Assembly (NCBI GenBank): GCA_022495995.1
Contig: JAFEMH010002567.1
Coordinates: 124,001 to 188,000, forward strand
Reading direction: 5' to 3'
Length of the DNA: 64,000 nucleotides
From: Adenophora triphylla var. japonica
Lineage: Eukaryota; Streptophyta; Magnoliopsida; Asterales; Campanulaceae
Shown: positions 10,798-22,116 of the stretch, in pieces
Position numbering within the stretch: position 1 is the first letter of the stretch
Layout of the letters: the number at the start of each line of letters is the position of its first letter
Notes under the pieces: generated by a model
The model's database searches: none
What the model was told of the DNA's origin: nothing
The model's input: only the letters and a program-made list of their open reading frames with translations
Program-made: the position numbers and the translations under genes

Positions 10798-10982
10798 GTG
10801 CAACCCTGTTTTTTGCCTAGACCATCCTTTTCAGGGTTTTTAGCCTAGCTGGGCATTTCTCTTTTTGCACTATATATATATATATATATATTTATATATT
10901 TTTTGTATGTGCAACCTTGTTTCTTGCCTAGAACGTCCTTTTTCAAGGTTTTTAGCCTAGCTGGGTATTGCTCTTTTTGCAC
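10798..10982 (-). ncRNA. Twin GTGCAA/TTGCAC hairpin elements of A, with (TA)n between
   Basis: Two copies of about 73 bases, 10798-10870 and 10909-10982, each start GTGCAA and end TTGCAC. An internal inverted pair changes together: AACCCTG/CAGGGTT in the first and AACCTTG/CAAGGTT in the second. A (TA)n run lies between them. Element B has the same pair after its integrase (62088-62263). This supports homology and hints at a kept RNA fold. Confidence 0.6.
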
Positions 10983-11555
10983 TCTTGCTCTTTTTTTTTT
11001 TGAAGCACCTGAGGGCAAAGGCAAACTCCTAGGATGTTGTCGACATGGGGTTAATCTTTCTAAGCTAAGTGGCCTTTTGTTGTTCCTTGATGTTACCGCC
11101 GTCGTTGACTTTGTCAAGGTGATGGTGAGGACATGATTTGGGAGGCTTATGGCTTGATGAAGGCTTTTGTGAGATAAGGAAAGTGTATGTCTTGATGGAG
11201 GCCTTTTGTGGGGTAAGGAAAGTGTATGGGGAAGGCATTAGTTGACTTTCTCACACTGATTAATCAGAGCGTTAATTATTTCGAGAGATTATTTGTTGAG
11301 CAATGCAAGTGATCATATAAAATAAAACCATTTCATTAAATATAATGTAGGTGTGCAAATAATGTCTTAAGTCTAGCAAGAAAAGAAAAAGACTCTTTTG
11401 TATAATATTACGATTAATTACAATGTCCGAGGAGGACTTGATTGAAAGAGGAAAGTACTAGAACCTACGAAAGTTGACTGAGAGACTATTTTTTATTTTT
11501 TTCTTGCTTAAGGATAGGTAACCCCTAGCCTAGCTACTCTTCGCTGGTCGGTCTG
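10983..11555. other. Element A region between gag remnant and hairpin pair
   Basis: In element B this interval is occupied by the whole of pol. Here only about 570 bases remain, without RT or integrase motifs. Two copies of a 40-base phrase (aggcttttgtg..taaggaaagtgtatg) lie at 11155-11235. It marks the place where pol was lost. Confidence 0.5.
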
Positions 11556-11559
11556 CCAG

Positions 11560-12720
11560 GACACTTAAGCTTTCCATTTTCTGTTAACTTTCTGGATTCC
11601 ATACTGCAGATCGAGGCATTGATCAGTTATGTGCCCATGATACTGGTTGAAGTGGAGGGATTTGAGGCCATAGAGCAGCTGGAGCAAGTACAAGTTGTCC
11701 AAATAAATGGGTCGGAAAAGTCACGGGGACAAAGCTTGATGACTGAGCATACTGATGGAAGGAAGTGAACCTGGGAGGAATTTGAGGGGTATTGGGATCT
11801 GTTTGGGAGGATTCAGCGCTTCGCTAGTTGTATTGAGTGAAAGGGGTAGTAATGGCTGGTTGTGCCTTCAGAATTTTCTCAAGCTTAGAACTAGTTGTCC
11901 TGTCAACTTCTCTCACTTCGGGCATTTGGATTTTGCACGGCTGAATCACTTCTTTGCCTGGTTCGACATCTTGGTTCAAAGGAGTGTTGGTACTCATCAT
12001 GAGATCAAGCCTTTCTTGCATTCGTTTCACTTGCTCCGTCAACATTGCCACATGGGGGTCAGCGGGGACTCTCGAGTTGCTGGAACTCGCAACAAGACTT
12101 TTATTAGTAGAGGGAACCATAGCCGCTAACTGGTGAAACTGACGGGTGAATTCACTAAGTCCGGTAGATGACAACTGAAAACTTGAGGCATTCGGATTTT
12201 TTTTGCAACTCATGACTGCATTCAGGTGTGTATAGAGGTCTCAGAACATAGCCGCATGGCTCAAACTGATTATGTGAAGCTGGAGCATAAAATGGCATGT
12301 ACCTCTGAAACTGAGGAATAGGTGTGATGAAGCCCAATCCGTTCTGAGGAGCTGAGGGCAATGGAGCCCTGGTGGCCTGGGATGTTGGAAAGGACTGAAG
12401 AGGAGTAGTCCTTGGTAAGGGATCATATGTGGATTGAGGGCGGTATTGGCTGTAGGATGGAGGGTATTGGTTATATGATGGAGGGTATTAGTTATAAGAT
12501 GGAGGGATTGAGATCATTGTTTCTGGAGTCTCATCTTCAACCATGACCAGGGAACCATTTGCCTCAATTGTTACCTAAACTCCATGACGGCGAAGAGCAC
12601 TGACGAGCAGGGCCAGCTGTTCTTCATGAACCTTATGGGCATTTCCAATGCTAGGGCTAACTCTTCCTCTCAGGTCACCGGATTACCCATACCATCACCG
12701 TTTTCTGTCATATCTGCCAT
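11560..12720 (-). pseudogene. Element A gag N-terminal remnant
   Basis: The start at 12720 gives MADMTENGDGMGNPVT, closely like element B's MADLTENSSGSGNPMT at 43332. A TGA at 12670-12672 stands where B has Arg. Further on, QVKRMQERLDLMMSTNTPLN (about 11960) is a coiled-coil-like stretch found in Tat gag leaders, and the frame ends at about 11824. There is no capsid core, zinc knuckle, protease or RT after it. The product would at best be a fragment. Confidence 0.75.
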
Positions 12721-12959
12721 TCTAAACCCCTGAGTAAACAAAACTGATGATCCTGCTAAACTGTCTAAACCAGAGGTTTCCGCACTAAAAAGCCGCTGAC
12801 CCGGTATTCTCACTCGCTTCTTTCTCACTGCGGAAAAGAGATAGGCAAGGTTTAGACTTGGGGGTGGGCTAGGTTTAGGCTCGGAGGTAAGTGTTTAGGC
12901 TGAAGGCTCAAGTAACATGCACTTATTGCTTAAATTTTGCTTAAAACACACTTTCTCCT
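12721..12959. other. Element A leader next to gag
   Basis: Non-coding leader between the gag start and the GACC/GGTC array. It is similar to 43180-43331 of element B in reverse. Confidence 0.5.
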
Positions 12960-13740
12960 AATCCTAATTGATCGGAAAGGATTTGACCGTGAATGGTCGG
13001 GATCGCCTATTTGACCACGAAAGATTGATATCGGTGGTTGGACCGTGAGAGGTCTCGGTTAGAGATTGAAGATCAGACCGAGAGAGTCTCGATTTGAAAC
13101 TTGACCGTGAGAGGTCGTAATCAAAGAGCGGAGATCGGACCGTGGAGGTCGCGATTAAAGATTTGGAGATTGGACCGTGAAAGGTCGAGATCGGAGATCG
13201 GAGATCAGACAAGGTCGCGATTGGAGATGTGACCGTGAGAGGTCGAGATCGGAGATTGGAGATCGGACAAGATCGTTATTGGGGATTTGACCGTGAGAGG
13301 TCGAGATCGAAGATCGAAAATCGGACAAAGTCACGATTGAGGATTTGACCGTTGAAGATCGGAGATCGGAAATCGGACAAGGTCGCGATAGGGGATTTGA
13401 CCGTGAAAGGTCGAGATTAAAGATTGGACCGAGAGGGTCTCGATTGGAGATCGGACCGTGAGGGTCTCGATTGGAGATTTGATCGTGAGAGGTCGAGATT
13501 GGAGATCGGAGATCAGACTGTGAAGGACACGATTAGGGATTTGATCGTGAAAGGTCGAGATTGAAGATCAGAGATCGGACCGTGAAGGTTGCGATTAGAG
13601 ATTGACCGTGAAACGTCGAGATCGGAGATCGAAAATTGGACAAGGTCGCGATTGGGGATTTGACCGTAAGGTCGAGATTAAAGATTGGATCGGGAGGGTC
13701 TCGATTGGAGATCGGACCGTGAGGGTCTCGATTAGAAATT
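12960..13740. repeat. Leader tandem array of GACCGTGAGAGGTC-type units
   Basis: About 780 bases of diverged units of roughly 30-60 bases built from gatcggagattggaccgtgagaggtc. Most units contain GACC-gtgaga-GGTC, a four-pair hairpin. Variants such as GACCGAGAGGGTC keep the arms. It lies in the 5' leader (between PBS and gag) of A and is missing from the same place in element B, so it grew after the two copies separated. Confidence 0.85.
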
Positions 13741-14210
13741 ACAGAAATGGGATCATGCAATTGTGATTCCATTAATTGTTCAAGTTTACTTAAAACAGTG
13801 TCTTTTATTTATTTCTATTTGGTTGGAAAAGGGGTTGCCCTTCTTTTTCGCAACTACTCTAGATCCTGGATCATTGGGTTTCGTCACTACGTCTATAAGC
13901 CCTTCATTTTCCACCTGTATTTCGATCTCCCAGGGTGGACAGCCCCGGGCAAGGGTCCTATAGGGCACGCGGATCCCACCGATCAAGAGAGAAGAACGGT
14001 CCTAGGGTCTAGTGGGTCATAGGAACTTTTAACTCACGAGCGATGCGGATTATAGTTAAGTCAATGTCGGGAAAATCTCGTCTTGCAGCCTTAATGAAAT
14101 TTCGCCAGAGTTTCTCTTACGCGATTGACGTTTTAACTTTGGCATTGTCCAAGAAAAAAATAGGCCTTCGTCGGACGGTAAAATTTGAATGACACGGCGT
14201 CACATTGAGC
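13741..14210. other. Element A leader, shared with element B
   Basis: Non-coding. Reversed, it matches about 42720-43160 of element B closely (for example the ggggctgtccaccctggga block). No gene. Confidence 0.6.
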
Positions 14211-14625
14211 TTTGTTGCATATGTTGCGCGAGTCAAAGTCAATGCCGGGTCAAGATCTTGCCAATTTTTCCTTGACGGAATTTCGGCAGAGCTTCGCTTG
14301 CGCGAAAGATCCTGATTTTTGGCGTGGACTCGGGCTTGACTCTTACGTATCCCGTGCGGGTCAAAGTCAAAGTCAATGTCAGAGTCAAGATTCTGCCAAT
14401 TTTCCTTGGCAAAATTTCGGCAGAGTTTCGCTTGCGCGAAGGATCTTGACTTTCAACATGGGCTAAGGTTTGACCTTTACGTGTCCCGTGCGGGTCAAGG
14501 TCAAAGTCAATGCCGGATTCAAGATTCTGCTGGTTTTTCCTTGGCGGAATTTCGGCAGAGTTTCGCTTGCGCGAAGGATCTTGACTTTCGTCATGGGCTA
14601 AGGTTTGACCTTTACGGGGGTATGC
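14211..14625. repeat. Leader tandem array, about 125-135 bases, 3 copies (TTCGC-TTGC-GCGAA)
   Basis: Three units begin near 14232, 14354 and 14490, with the phrase gtcaaagtcaatgcc...cggcagag. Each contains the palindrome TTCGCTTGCGCGAA at about 14296, 14418 and 14562. The same array is present reversed in element B at 42440-42860. Confidence 0.9.
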
Positions 14626-15448
14626 AATTAGGCTGTATGACACGGTCTAGACCAAAAACCAACCAAAATTCACGGTTTTAAAATGTGTGACACGGACTGT
14701 GCATTGGTCGACACTGGATGCCATGGGGAGTTTAAGAAGATTCCGGGCGCGCCCGTGAGCATCGTAATGCTGTCCGTGACTGCAGATGAATAACCACCCC
14801 GGGTTAAAAGGACGTGCGTGCAAAGTGTACAGGATATAATGGTGCGCGTAGTGTGCGGCCTCCTAAAAATGTTCCTTTTTGAGTTAAAACAGAGATTTTC
14901 AGAAATGTGTTTTAAAAGGAATGATTTTCGGGACGGGAAAAATGCAACAATTAAGCACGTAAATTTTTTGGAGCCCAGTCAGTCTTGGAACTGAATAGCC
15001 CCAAGCTGCCTAAGCTGCCAGATTAATCTCAGATTGTGTCCTGGTGGAATTGCCCAAAGAAGCCGCCCGGCCAGGATCTGAGAAGATCAAGCCGTACGGC
15101 TGGATCAAACAATTTTCCATGTTCCAATTTTTTTTTATTTGTAGGTTGTTCTCCGAACATTTTGGCACCTTTTCAGCTCCAGAAAGCTTCCTGTTCAGTG
15201 TTCAGAATGTGCACAATCCTAAAAACCAAAATGCATGCAAAAGAAAGAAAGAAAAGCAAGCACGAAAATTGGATCCGCGGCGGAAGGCTAACCCACTCAA
15301 AAGCTTTTTCTTTTTTCGAAAGGATACCGGTACATGGCATTGTTATTTTATCCCCGACTCTGGTAAGGAGGCGATAACTGGAAGTTTAATAGTTTCCACC
15401 TATATACCAAGTATTATTTTTTTTAAAAAAAGAAAAGCTTTTTGATTC
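14626..15448. other. Element A leader next to the PBS
   Basis: Non-coding. Contains GCCGTACGGC (about 15094-15103) and matches 41618-42440 of element B in reverse. Small open frames here are not conserved in B and were not taken as genes. Confidence 0.55.
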
Positions 15449-15466
15449 TACCCAGCAGAGTCGCCA
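15449..15466 (-). promoter_or_regulatory. Element A primer binding site (tRNA-Arg type)
   Basis: Minus strand TGGCGACTCTGCTGGGTA starts three bases from the LTR end. It belongs with the TGGCGACTCCACTGGGGA-type site seen at elements E and B and known from Ogre/Tat elements as complementary to the 3' end of a tRNA-Arg. Confidence 0.82.
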
Positions 15467-15469
15467 AAC

Positions 15470-16823
15470 TGTGAATGTGGTGACCAAGATCAAGGCTTTT
15501 TTGTGTTTGAACCGCTTTCTCGTATGAAGGGGTCACCGCTTCACATCAGTTTGGAAACATCCGGTTTAAATTGAAAAATGGAGTCGCCACGCCATTTTGA
15601 TTTCCTCAAAACTTTGAAAAAAAGGATTAGGGTCCGGAGGTTAAGTTACTCCTTGGAAAGAATGTTTGGCATTCACCCAAGGAGCCTTGCCGAAGCAAGT
15701 CTTCCAAGGTCCAAATTTTCGTGCTTGCTTTGTGCATTCGTGTGTGTGTATGTTTTGAAAAGGGAGGGAATGTGCCAAGTCGTCTTTCGGACGTATAAAC
15801 CATAAGTTGGTTATCGCTCGGGATTCCTTGGATTTTGATGTGTTCGGGACTTTGATCCCGTGCTCATCTTGGACTCATGATCATCATTAAATGACCTCGG
15901 GTCATATGTGATCAAGATAGGGACACCTTTTTTATAGTCCAAAGATGAGACTCTTTAGAAAGGAAGGACCTTTGCCCATCAATCCTACATCTTGAGACGA
16001 TTTGAGCTTAGTTGGGACATTTGTGCTCGTCTCAAGTGATGATCGGAGATGTAGGGGCTTAGGTTCGTTCATTTCTAAAGGGACTTCGACTATGGCATCT
16101 TTAGGTGGAGGAAACGATGTAAAGATGAGACCTTTACACCATTACGCCCCATGAGATGCTTCAAGTAACAAAAGGGACTATGGGGAGGGGTATAAAGATT
16201 GAATCTTTATACTCATCCTATGCCTTTTTGTGCCTTAGGAAGGTCACTAGGCAATCCTTAGAGAGTGATCCAACCATGAGGGACATGGGGGAATGCATTT
16301 TGAAAGTAAAGATGGCATTTTTATGCAAACAAGTGTAAGGAACACTATGAAAGCTAAGACTAGGAATATAAAGGGAGGACCTTTAAGGCTTTCCTATGTC
16401 CTTTAAGAACCTTTTAGGTGGACAATCCTTGGAAGCAAGGTCAATGGGAAGGGGAAATGATATAATGATAATAAAGATGACATTTTTAATGTAAAGATGA
16501 CATTTTTATATAGTAAAGATGACATTTTTCACGTCATCGTGTGAGGGATCCACCCTAGAACAAGCCATTTGTGGTCTTATTTTTTATCCTTGGGATGGAT
16601 TCTCCATGAATCCTATGTGATAGGGGAAAGGGGGATATGATGATCTACATGCTAAAGATATGATCTTTATGACAATAAATCACATATAATAGCAAGAAAT
16701 GGCAATATGGAAAGCAAATAATCAAGATGACAAGATAACAAGTAGATTTCAAAGAGAAAAGGAGGAGAGGTTACCAATGGTGGTGTTCCTCTATCTCACT
16801 TGAAGCTTTCCTAAGGAAGGAAT
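15470..16823 (-). repeat. Element A 5' LTR, first part
   Basis: Starts TGTGAATGTGG next to the PBS and is nearly identical to 4619-5970. It is interrupted at 16823 by the copia element and resumes at 24822. GGAAT stands at both junctions (16819-16823 and 24817-24821). Confidence 0.93.
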
Positions 16824-18136
16824 TGTTGGGTTTTATGGGTCCATGCGCAGCGGAATTAGGTATCTAATAACACAAAACCCAAGAGCCCTAAGATCCGTTC
16901 TATATGATTAAATTGAATTCCTATGAGATAGAATTAACCAACCTTAATCGCTTTCCGTTCTTGAGCTATCGAACAATTCAAACAATGTGATTTCGAATCA
17001 CAAACTTCGAACTCTAGGCCTTGATTGTCGTACGAGCGAAGACCCTCTAATAGTATCCACACCTTTGAATGAACCAAGAACGATTTCTTGATGATTGCTA
17101 GATCATAAACCTTGAAGAATATTGAGAATTTTGTTGTGATTTTCTTTTCAGAAATTTGGCTAGCTTTTTAGGGTTTCACAGACCTTATATTTATACTACA
17201 TTAGTATGGTATATGTTTCCTAATCAAATAAGGAAACCAGTCTGTAAACCACCTTTGGCTTTGTTCTGTCGCATGACCACACGAAGCCTATGGCCAAGTT
17301 GTGTCGCGCGATGACATGTGCCACATCAGGAATCTCAATCATTCTTTCTTTGGTTTAACCAATTCATTCTAATTGTCTGTGACCCGATAGAATTATATTA
17401 TGTTGGCAATAAGCTCGATCATATCGACCCTCATAAGACATAAGCGGACTCTAGCAAGCCATTATGTCTACCCAAATAATATAACGTAAGAGTTCACGTT
17501 TCCAATGGTACACTTCCATTTCTCCCTTTGTCTCACGATGTTATATTGAACAAAAGTCATGGTCCACGTCAACTTGTATTTGTTCAATGATTTCTCGATT
17601 CTGAGTATAATGATAATCCAATCGCATTGGGGTATGGCCATACACTTTCATCATTATCACTCATTGAGGGGCCCAAGCAAAACATCTCTCTTTCGAGGGA
17701 CAAATTCCATCTTGACTTATCATCCTTCCCATCATGAATCCGATCATGCCAAAGATAGCCTTTATAGATATCGTGTTAAGAAACATAACTTTTATCATAT
17801 GTAAGGTCATGATAATCTCAGGTCTAGGGAATAAATGAAGTGACCATATGAGATTTAATTATGACATTTGACCATGACATAAATCTCAAACGGGTCAAGT
17901 CCAGTCACTTGTTCTCTAACAAGTTCCCATAAATTTAATGTGCATCTCTATGCATATAATCATCATATGATTATCCATTAACATTTATACCAATTATTCA
18001 CTTAATAATTAGGGATGGAGATTATTACAAATAAATATGCAAAACATGTAATAATCAAATAATAAACTTTCATATAATAATAAATAATGTCAACACATAA
18101 GTCTATCAACCATAGGCCTAGGGCATAACACTAACA
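16824..18136 (-). repeat. Copia 3' LTR (left)
   Basis: TGTTGGGTTTTATGG to GGGCATAACACTAACA. Read on the minus strand, a TATAAATATAAGG box lies at about 17185-17200, with GC-rich words related to GTCGTGCGAC and CGCGCGAC at 17265-17330 upstream. These are the same kind of words as in the gypsy LTRs. Confidence 0.95.
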
Positions 18137-18297
18137 GTCTTCCACTTGCACTAGGCCCAATCTCCCATGTATCGAATACCCATGGACCTAACATGACCAT
18201 CATACTTAGCTTGCGGGAGAGCCTTAGTTAATGGGTCCGCCATGTTGTCATCAGTGTCTACTCTGCATATCTTTACGTCTTCCCTTTCGCATATCTC

Positions 18298-18843
18298 TCA
18301 GATAATGTGGAAACGTCGAAGTATGTGTTTGGATCTCTGATGTGACCTTGATTCCTTTGCTTGTGCAATGGTACCATTATTGTCACAGTAAAGTTCAATA
18401 GTATCTTTGATGCTTGGAACGACTTCCAAATCACTAATGATCTTTTTGATCCAAACAGCTTCCTTAGCTGCATCAGATGCCGCTATGTACTCAGCTTCGG
18501 TTGTAGAATCAGCGACGGTACTTTGCTTGGAACTTTTCCAACTGACAGTACCTCCATTTAGCATAAACAAAAATCCTGTCTGCGATCTAAAATCATCTTT
18601 GTCAGTTTGGAAGCTAGCATCTGTGTAGCCTTTTACTACAAGATCTTCTTCCATTCCTCCAAAGACCAAGAATACATCCTTAGTTCTTCGTAAGTACTTG
18701 AGGATATTCTTGACTGCTATCCAATGTGGTTCGCCGGGATCCGATTGGTACCTACTCGTCATGCTTAGAGCACACGAGACATCGGGTCTAGTATAACATA
18801 TCATACATGATAGACCCAATCGCCGAAGCATATGGAATACCAT
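18298..18843 (-). pseudogene. Copia RNase H and end of RT
   Basis: TRPDVSCALSMTSRYQ closes the RT. It is followed by the LKYLRRTKD block and the RNase H motifs GYTDASFQTDKDD, SQTGFLF, VSWKSSKQSTVADSTTEAEY and YCDNNGTIAQAK. The catalytic D (TDAS), E (TEAEY) and D (CDN) are kept. The join with RT at about 18790-18840 needs a one-base shift, so the protein is broken. Confidence 0.92.
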
Positions 18844-19561
18844 TCATTCTCTTTCGCTCATCATTAGTCTTAGGACTTTGAGTCTTGTTAAGAGATACAC
18901 CATGCAACATTGGCAAGTTTCCTCTTTTAGAATTTTTCATTTGGAATCTTCTAAGAACCTTGTCAATGTAATTACTTTGACTTAAACCAATCATCCTTTT
19001 AGATCTATCTCTATAGATCTTGATACCAAGGATATATGCAGCTTCACCCATATCTTTCATTGAAAAACACTTCCCCAACCAAGACTTAACAGTCTGTAGT
19101 GCAGGAATGTCATTTCCAATAAGTAAGATATCATCGACATACAACACTAGAAATAGTGCTACGCTCCCACTAATTTTCTTGTATACACAAGGTTCATCTT
19201 CGTTCTTGATAAAGCCAAACTCTTTGATTGATTCATCAAAACGTAGATTCCAACTCCTAGAAGCTTGCTTCAATCCATAAATGGATCTCTGCAGCTTACA
19301 CACCTTGTTAGAATTTTCTGGATTGACAAAACCTTTAGGTTGTATCATGTATGCATCCTCAAGTAACTTCCCATTTAGGAAAGCTGTCTTGACATCCATT
19401 TTCCATATCTCATAGTTATAATATGCGGCTATGGCAATTAAAATTCTAATAGACTTAAGCATAGCTACAGGCGAAAAGGTTTCATCATAGTCTATACCAT
19501 GAATCTGCCTATATCCCTTAGCTACAAGCCTAGCCTTATAGGTGTGCACCTTCCCATCCAT
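18788..19561 (-). pseudogene. Copia reverse transcriptase
   Basis: YKARLVAKGYRQIHGIDYDE, SPVAMLKSIRILIAIAA, WKMDVKTAFLNGKL, IYGLKQASRSWN and the active-site box LYVDDILLIGND are all present, with the expected spacing for copia RT. Upstream a TAA interrupts the IGC.WVFKK block (about 19588). Downstream the frame shifts into RNase H. Confidence 0.95.
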
Positions 19562-20482
19562 GTCGGTCTTCTTCTTGAAGACCCATTAGCACCCTATGAT
19601 TTTTACACCTTCGGGTGGATCAATCAAGTTCCAAACTTGATTATCAGCCATGGATTGTAATTCAGACTTCATGGCCTCTTGCCATTTTTCCGAATCAGGA
19701 GCGGACATCGCTTCTTGATAGCAAGTAGGTTCATCGTTTTCGATTAACTCCACTTAATCACTTTTCGTAACGAGAAATCCATATCTCTCTAATTCGGATC
19801 GTGATTTACCACTTCGGCGAAGGATTTGTGCATCTTGAACCGGTTCCACAACTCCTTGTGAACTTGGTTCAGTTTCTACCATTGGTTCAATGTTGTTTTC
19901 GGGTTCTCGAATTTCTTCGAGATCTATTTTACTCCCACTGGTTCCCTTGCGAAGAAACTCCTTTTCTAAGAAGGTACCATTACGAGCAACAAACACTTTG
20001 TTCTCATTTCGGTTGTAGAAATAGTATCCTTTGGTTTCCTTAGGATAACCCACGAAAACACATTTATCAGACTTGGGTGCTAGCTTGTCAGAAGTTAACT
20101 TCTTAACATATGCATCGCAACTCCAAATCTTCATGAAAGACAAACTAGGTTTTCTTCCATTCCACATCTCATATGGGGTCTTTTGAACCAATTTGGTAGG
20201 AACTCTGTTTATAGTGAAAGCAGCAGTTTCTAGTGCATGTCCCCAAAAGGATAAAGGAAGCTCAACTTGACTCATCATAGAACGAACCATGTCCAACAAA
20301 GTTCTATTCCTCCTTTCAGACACACCATTCCATTGTGGTGTTCCGGGTGGAGAGAGTTCTGAAACGATTCCACAACTCTTAAGATGACTGTCAAGTTCTT
20401 GGCTCAAATATTCGCCACCTCGATCGGATCGAAGTACTTTAATAATTTTGCCAAGTTGATTTTGCACCTCATTTTGAAATAT
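19562..20482 (-). pseudogene. Copia integrase core and linker
   Basis: From 20467, the core reads KVLRSDRGGEYLSQELDSHL, SPPGTPQWNGVSERRNRTLL and the catalytic E in the SERRNR box. Then VFVGYPKETKGYYFYN marks the C-terminal GKGY-type region. The frame stops at 19754 (TAA), continues as EAMSAPDSEKWQEAM and stops again near 19588. A TGA at 20483-20485 separates it from the integrase N-terminus. Confidence 0.92.
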
Positions 20483-21568
20483 TCAAAATATCTCAAACGA
20501 TTCACTTTTATGTTTCATTAGATAAACACATCCAAATCTACTATAATCATCAGTGAATGTTATGAAGTACTGAAATTCTCCCCTAGCATTGCTACTCGCA
20601 GGTCCACACACATTGGTATGTATGAGGCCTAATAAGTCGCCCGCCCTTTCACCAGTTTTGGTAAATGGGTCCTTGGTCATCTTGCCAAGTAAACAAGATT
20701 CGCATGTCTCATATGATTCATAATCATGTGAGTCTAAAAATCCATCTTTGTGGAGTTTAGAAATACGTTTCTCATTTATATGGCCAAGACGACAATGACA
20801 TAAGTAAGTGTGGTTTGCATCATTGGGTTTAGATTTCTTGTTAATGTTATAGACATCATTATCAAAATTTTCAACATCAAGGATATAAAGGCCATTGAAT
20901 GAAATAGCAGTACAATAATGCATATCACTCTGGTAAATAGAAAACTTCTTATCACATATAAGAAAATTAAAACCTTCATTATCCAAACATGAAATCGAAA
21001 TAATATTCCTACTCAAAGCTGGAATGTAATAACAATTGTTCAAAACAAGTATTAGTCCACTAGGTAAACTAACTTCATAAGTTCCAACGGCTAATGCAGC
21101 AACTCTTGCTCCATTCCCCACACGTAGGTTCACTTCACCATCTTCAAGCATCCTTCTGTTCTTTAGACCCTGCACATTTAGACAAATGTGAGATCCACAT
21201 CCGGTATCCAATACCCAAGAACTAGAAGTAGATAGGAATATATCTATAACAAAGATACCTGAAGTCGAAGCAACACCCTTGCTCTTCTTTAGTGTTTCCT
21301 TATATTTTAAGTAGTTTCTCCTCCAATGTCCAATCTCATTGCAATGGAAGCAGACTGCGTCCTCTTGGGACTTGGTCATAGCCTCTTTGGGTTTGGCACC
21401 CTCTTTGGGTTTGGCAACATTTGCCTTAGGATTAGCAACTTTTGCCTTTCCCTTACCCTTGAAACCCTTCCCCTTGTTAACCATCAACACTTGATCGGTT
21501 TTCTTCTTGACAATATTGGTTTCCGCAGTGTTCAACATTTGAACTAACTCGAAAAGGTTTTTATTCAT
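20483..21568 (-). pseudogene. Copia gag end, zinc knuckle, protease and integrase start
   Basis: In order: basic linker, zinc knuckle CFHCNEIGHWRRN (the final Cys of CCHC is Tyr here), protease WVLDTGCGSHIC, the pre-integrase HHCC-like region (CHCRLGHINEKRISKLHKDG, ESCLLGKMTKDPF) and the integrase start FITFTDDYSRFG with the first catalytic D. The first integrase Asp region is intact. The start of this frame overlaps the end of the gag frame by a few bases, in a shifted register. Confidence 0.92.
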
Positions 21569-22116
21569 GCCCCCATGTTATAGTTCATTATGAAATTACT
21601 AAAACCTTCGGGCAATGAATTCAATATCATGTCAGTAGCCAACTCTTGGCTAATTGGAAAACCAAGCCTCTCAAGATGCTCGATGTGGCCCTTCATCTTT
21701 AGAGCATGGGGACCAACAGCTTGTCCTTCACTCATCTTGTATGAGGTTAGGGCCTTAACTGTGTTATACCTTTCTTGCCTTGCTTGAACTTGGAACATTT
21801 CCATCAGTCGATTGTTTAGATCAACTGTCCCCAAGTGCTCAAGATCCTTCTGAGGGCTCTTGCACATGGCGGAGAGCATGAGGCAACCAACATCAGTAGC
21901 ATCACGCTTATGCTTCAGATATTGATCCCTCACTTCCCTAGTAGCATTGGCAGCAGGTTCAGGTGGAATAGGTTCCTCGAGAACGTACAACTTTTCCTCT
22001 TGCCTGAGAACAATTCACATGCTACGGATCCAATCCATATAATTTGTACCATTCTCCTCCAACTTTTCCTTCTCAAGGACAGATCGCAGTGACAGATGAT
22101 TATTGTTTGATGCCAT
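21565..22116 (-). pseudogene. Copia gag (UBN2-like)
   Basis: The start MASNNNHLSLRSVLEKEKL at 22116 is followed by GTNYMDWIRSM and a TGA at 22015-22017 (codon 34). After that the frame reads on as LYVLEEPIPPEPA, MLSAMCKSPQKDLEHL, LNNRLMEMFQVQARQERY and ILNSLPEGFSNFIMNYN, all typical of copia gag. The end shifts by one base at about 21570 in a G run. It would form the particle coat if intact. Confidence 0.9.
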
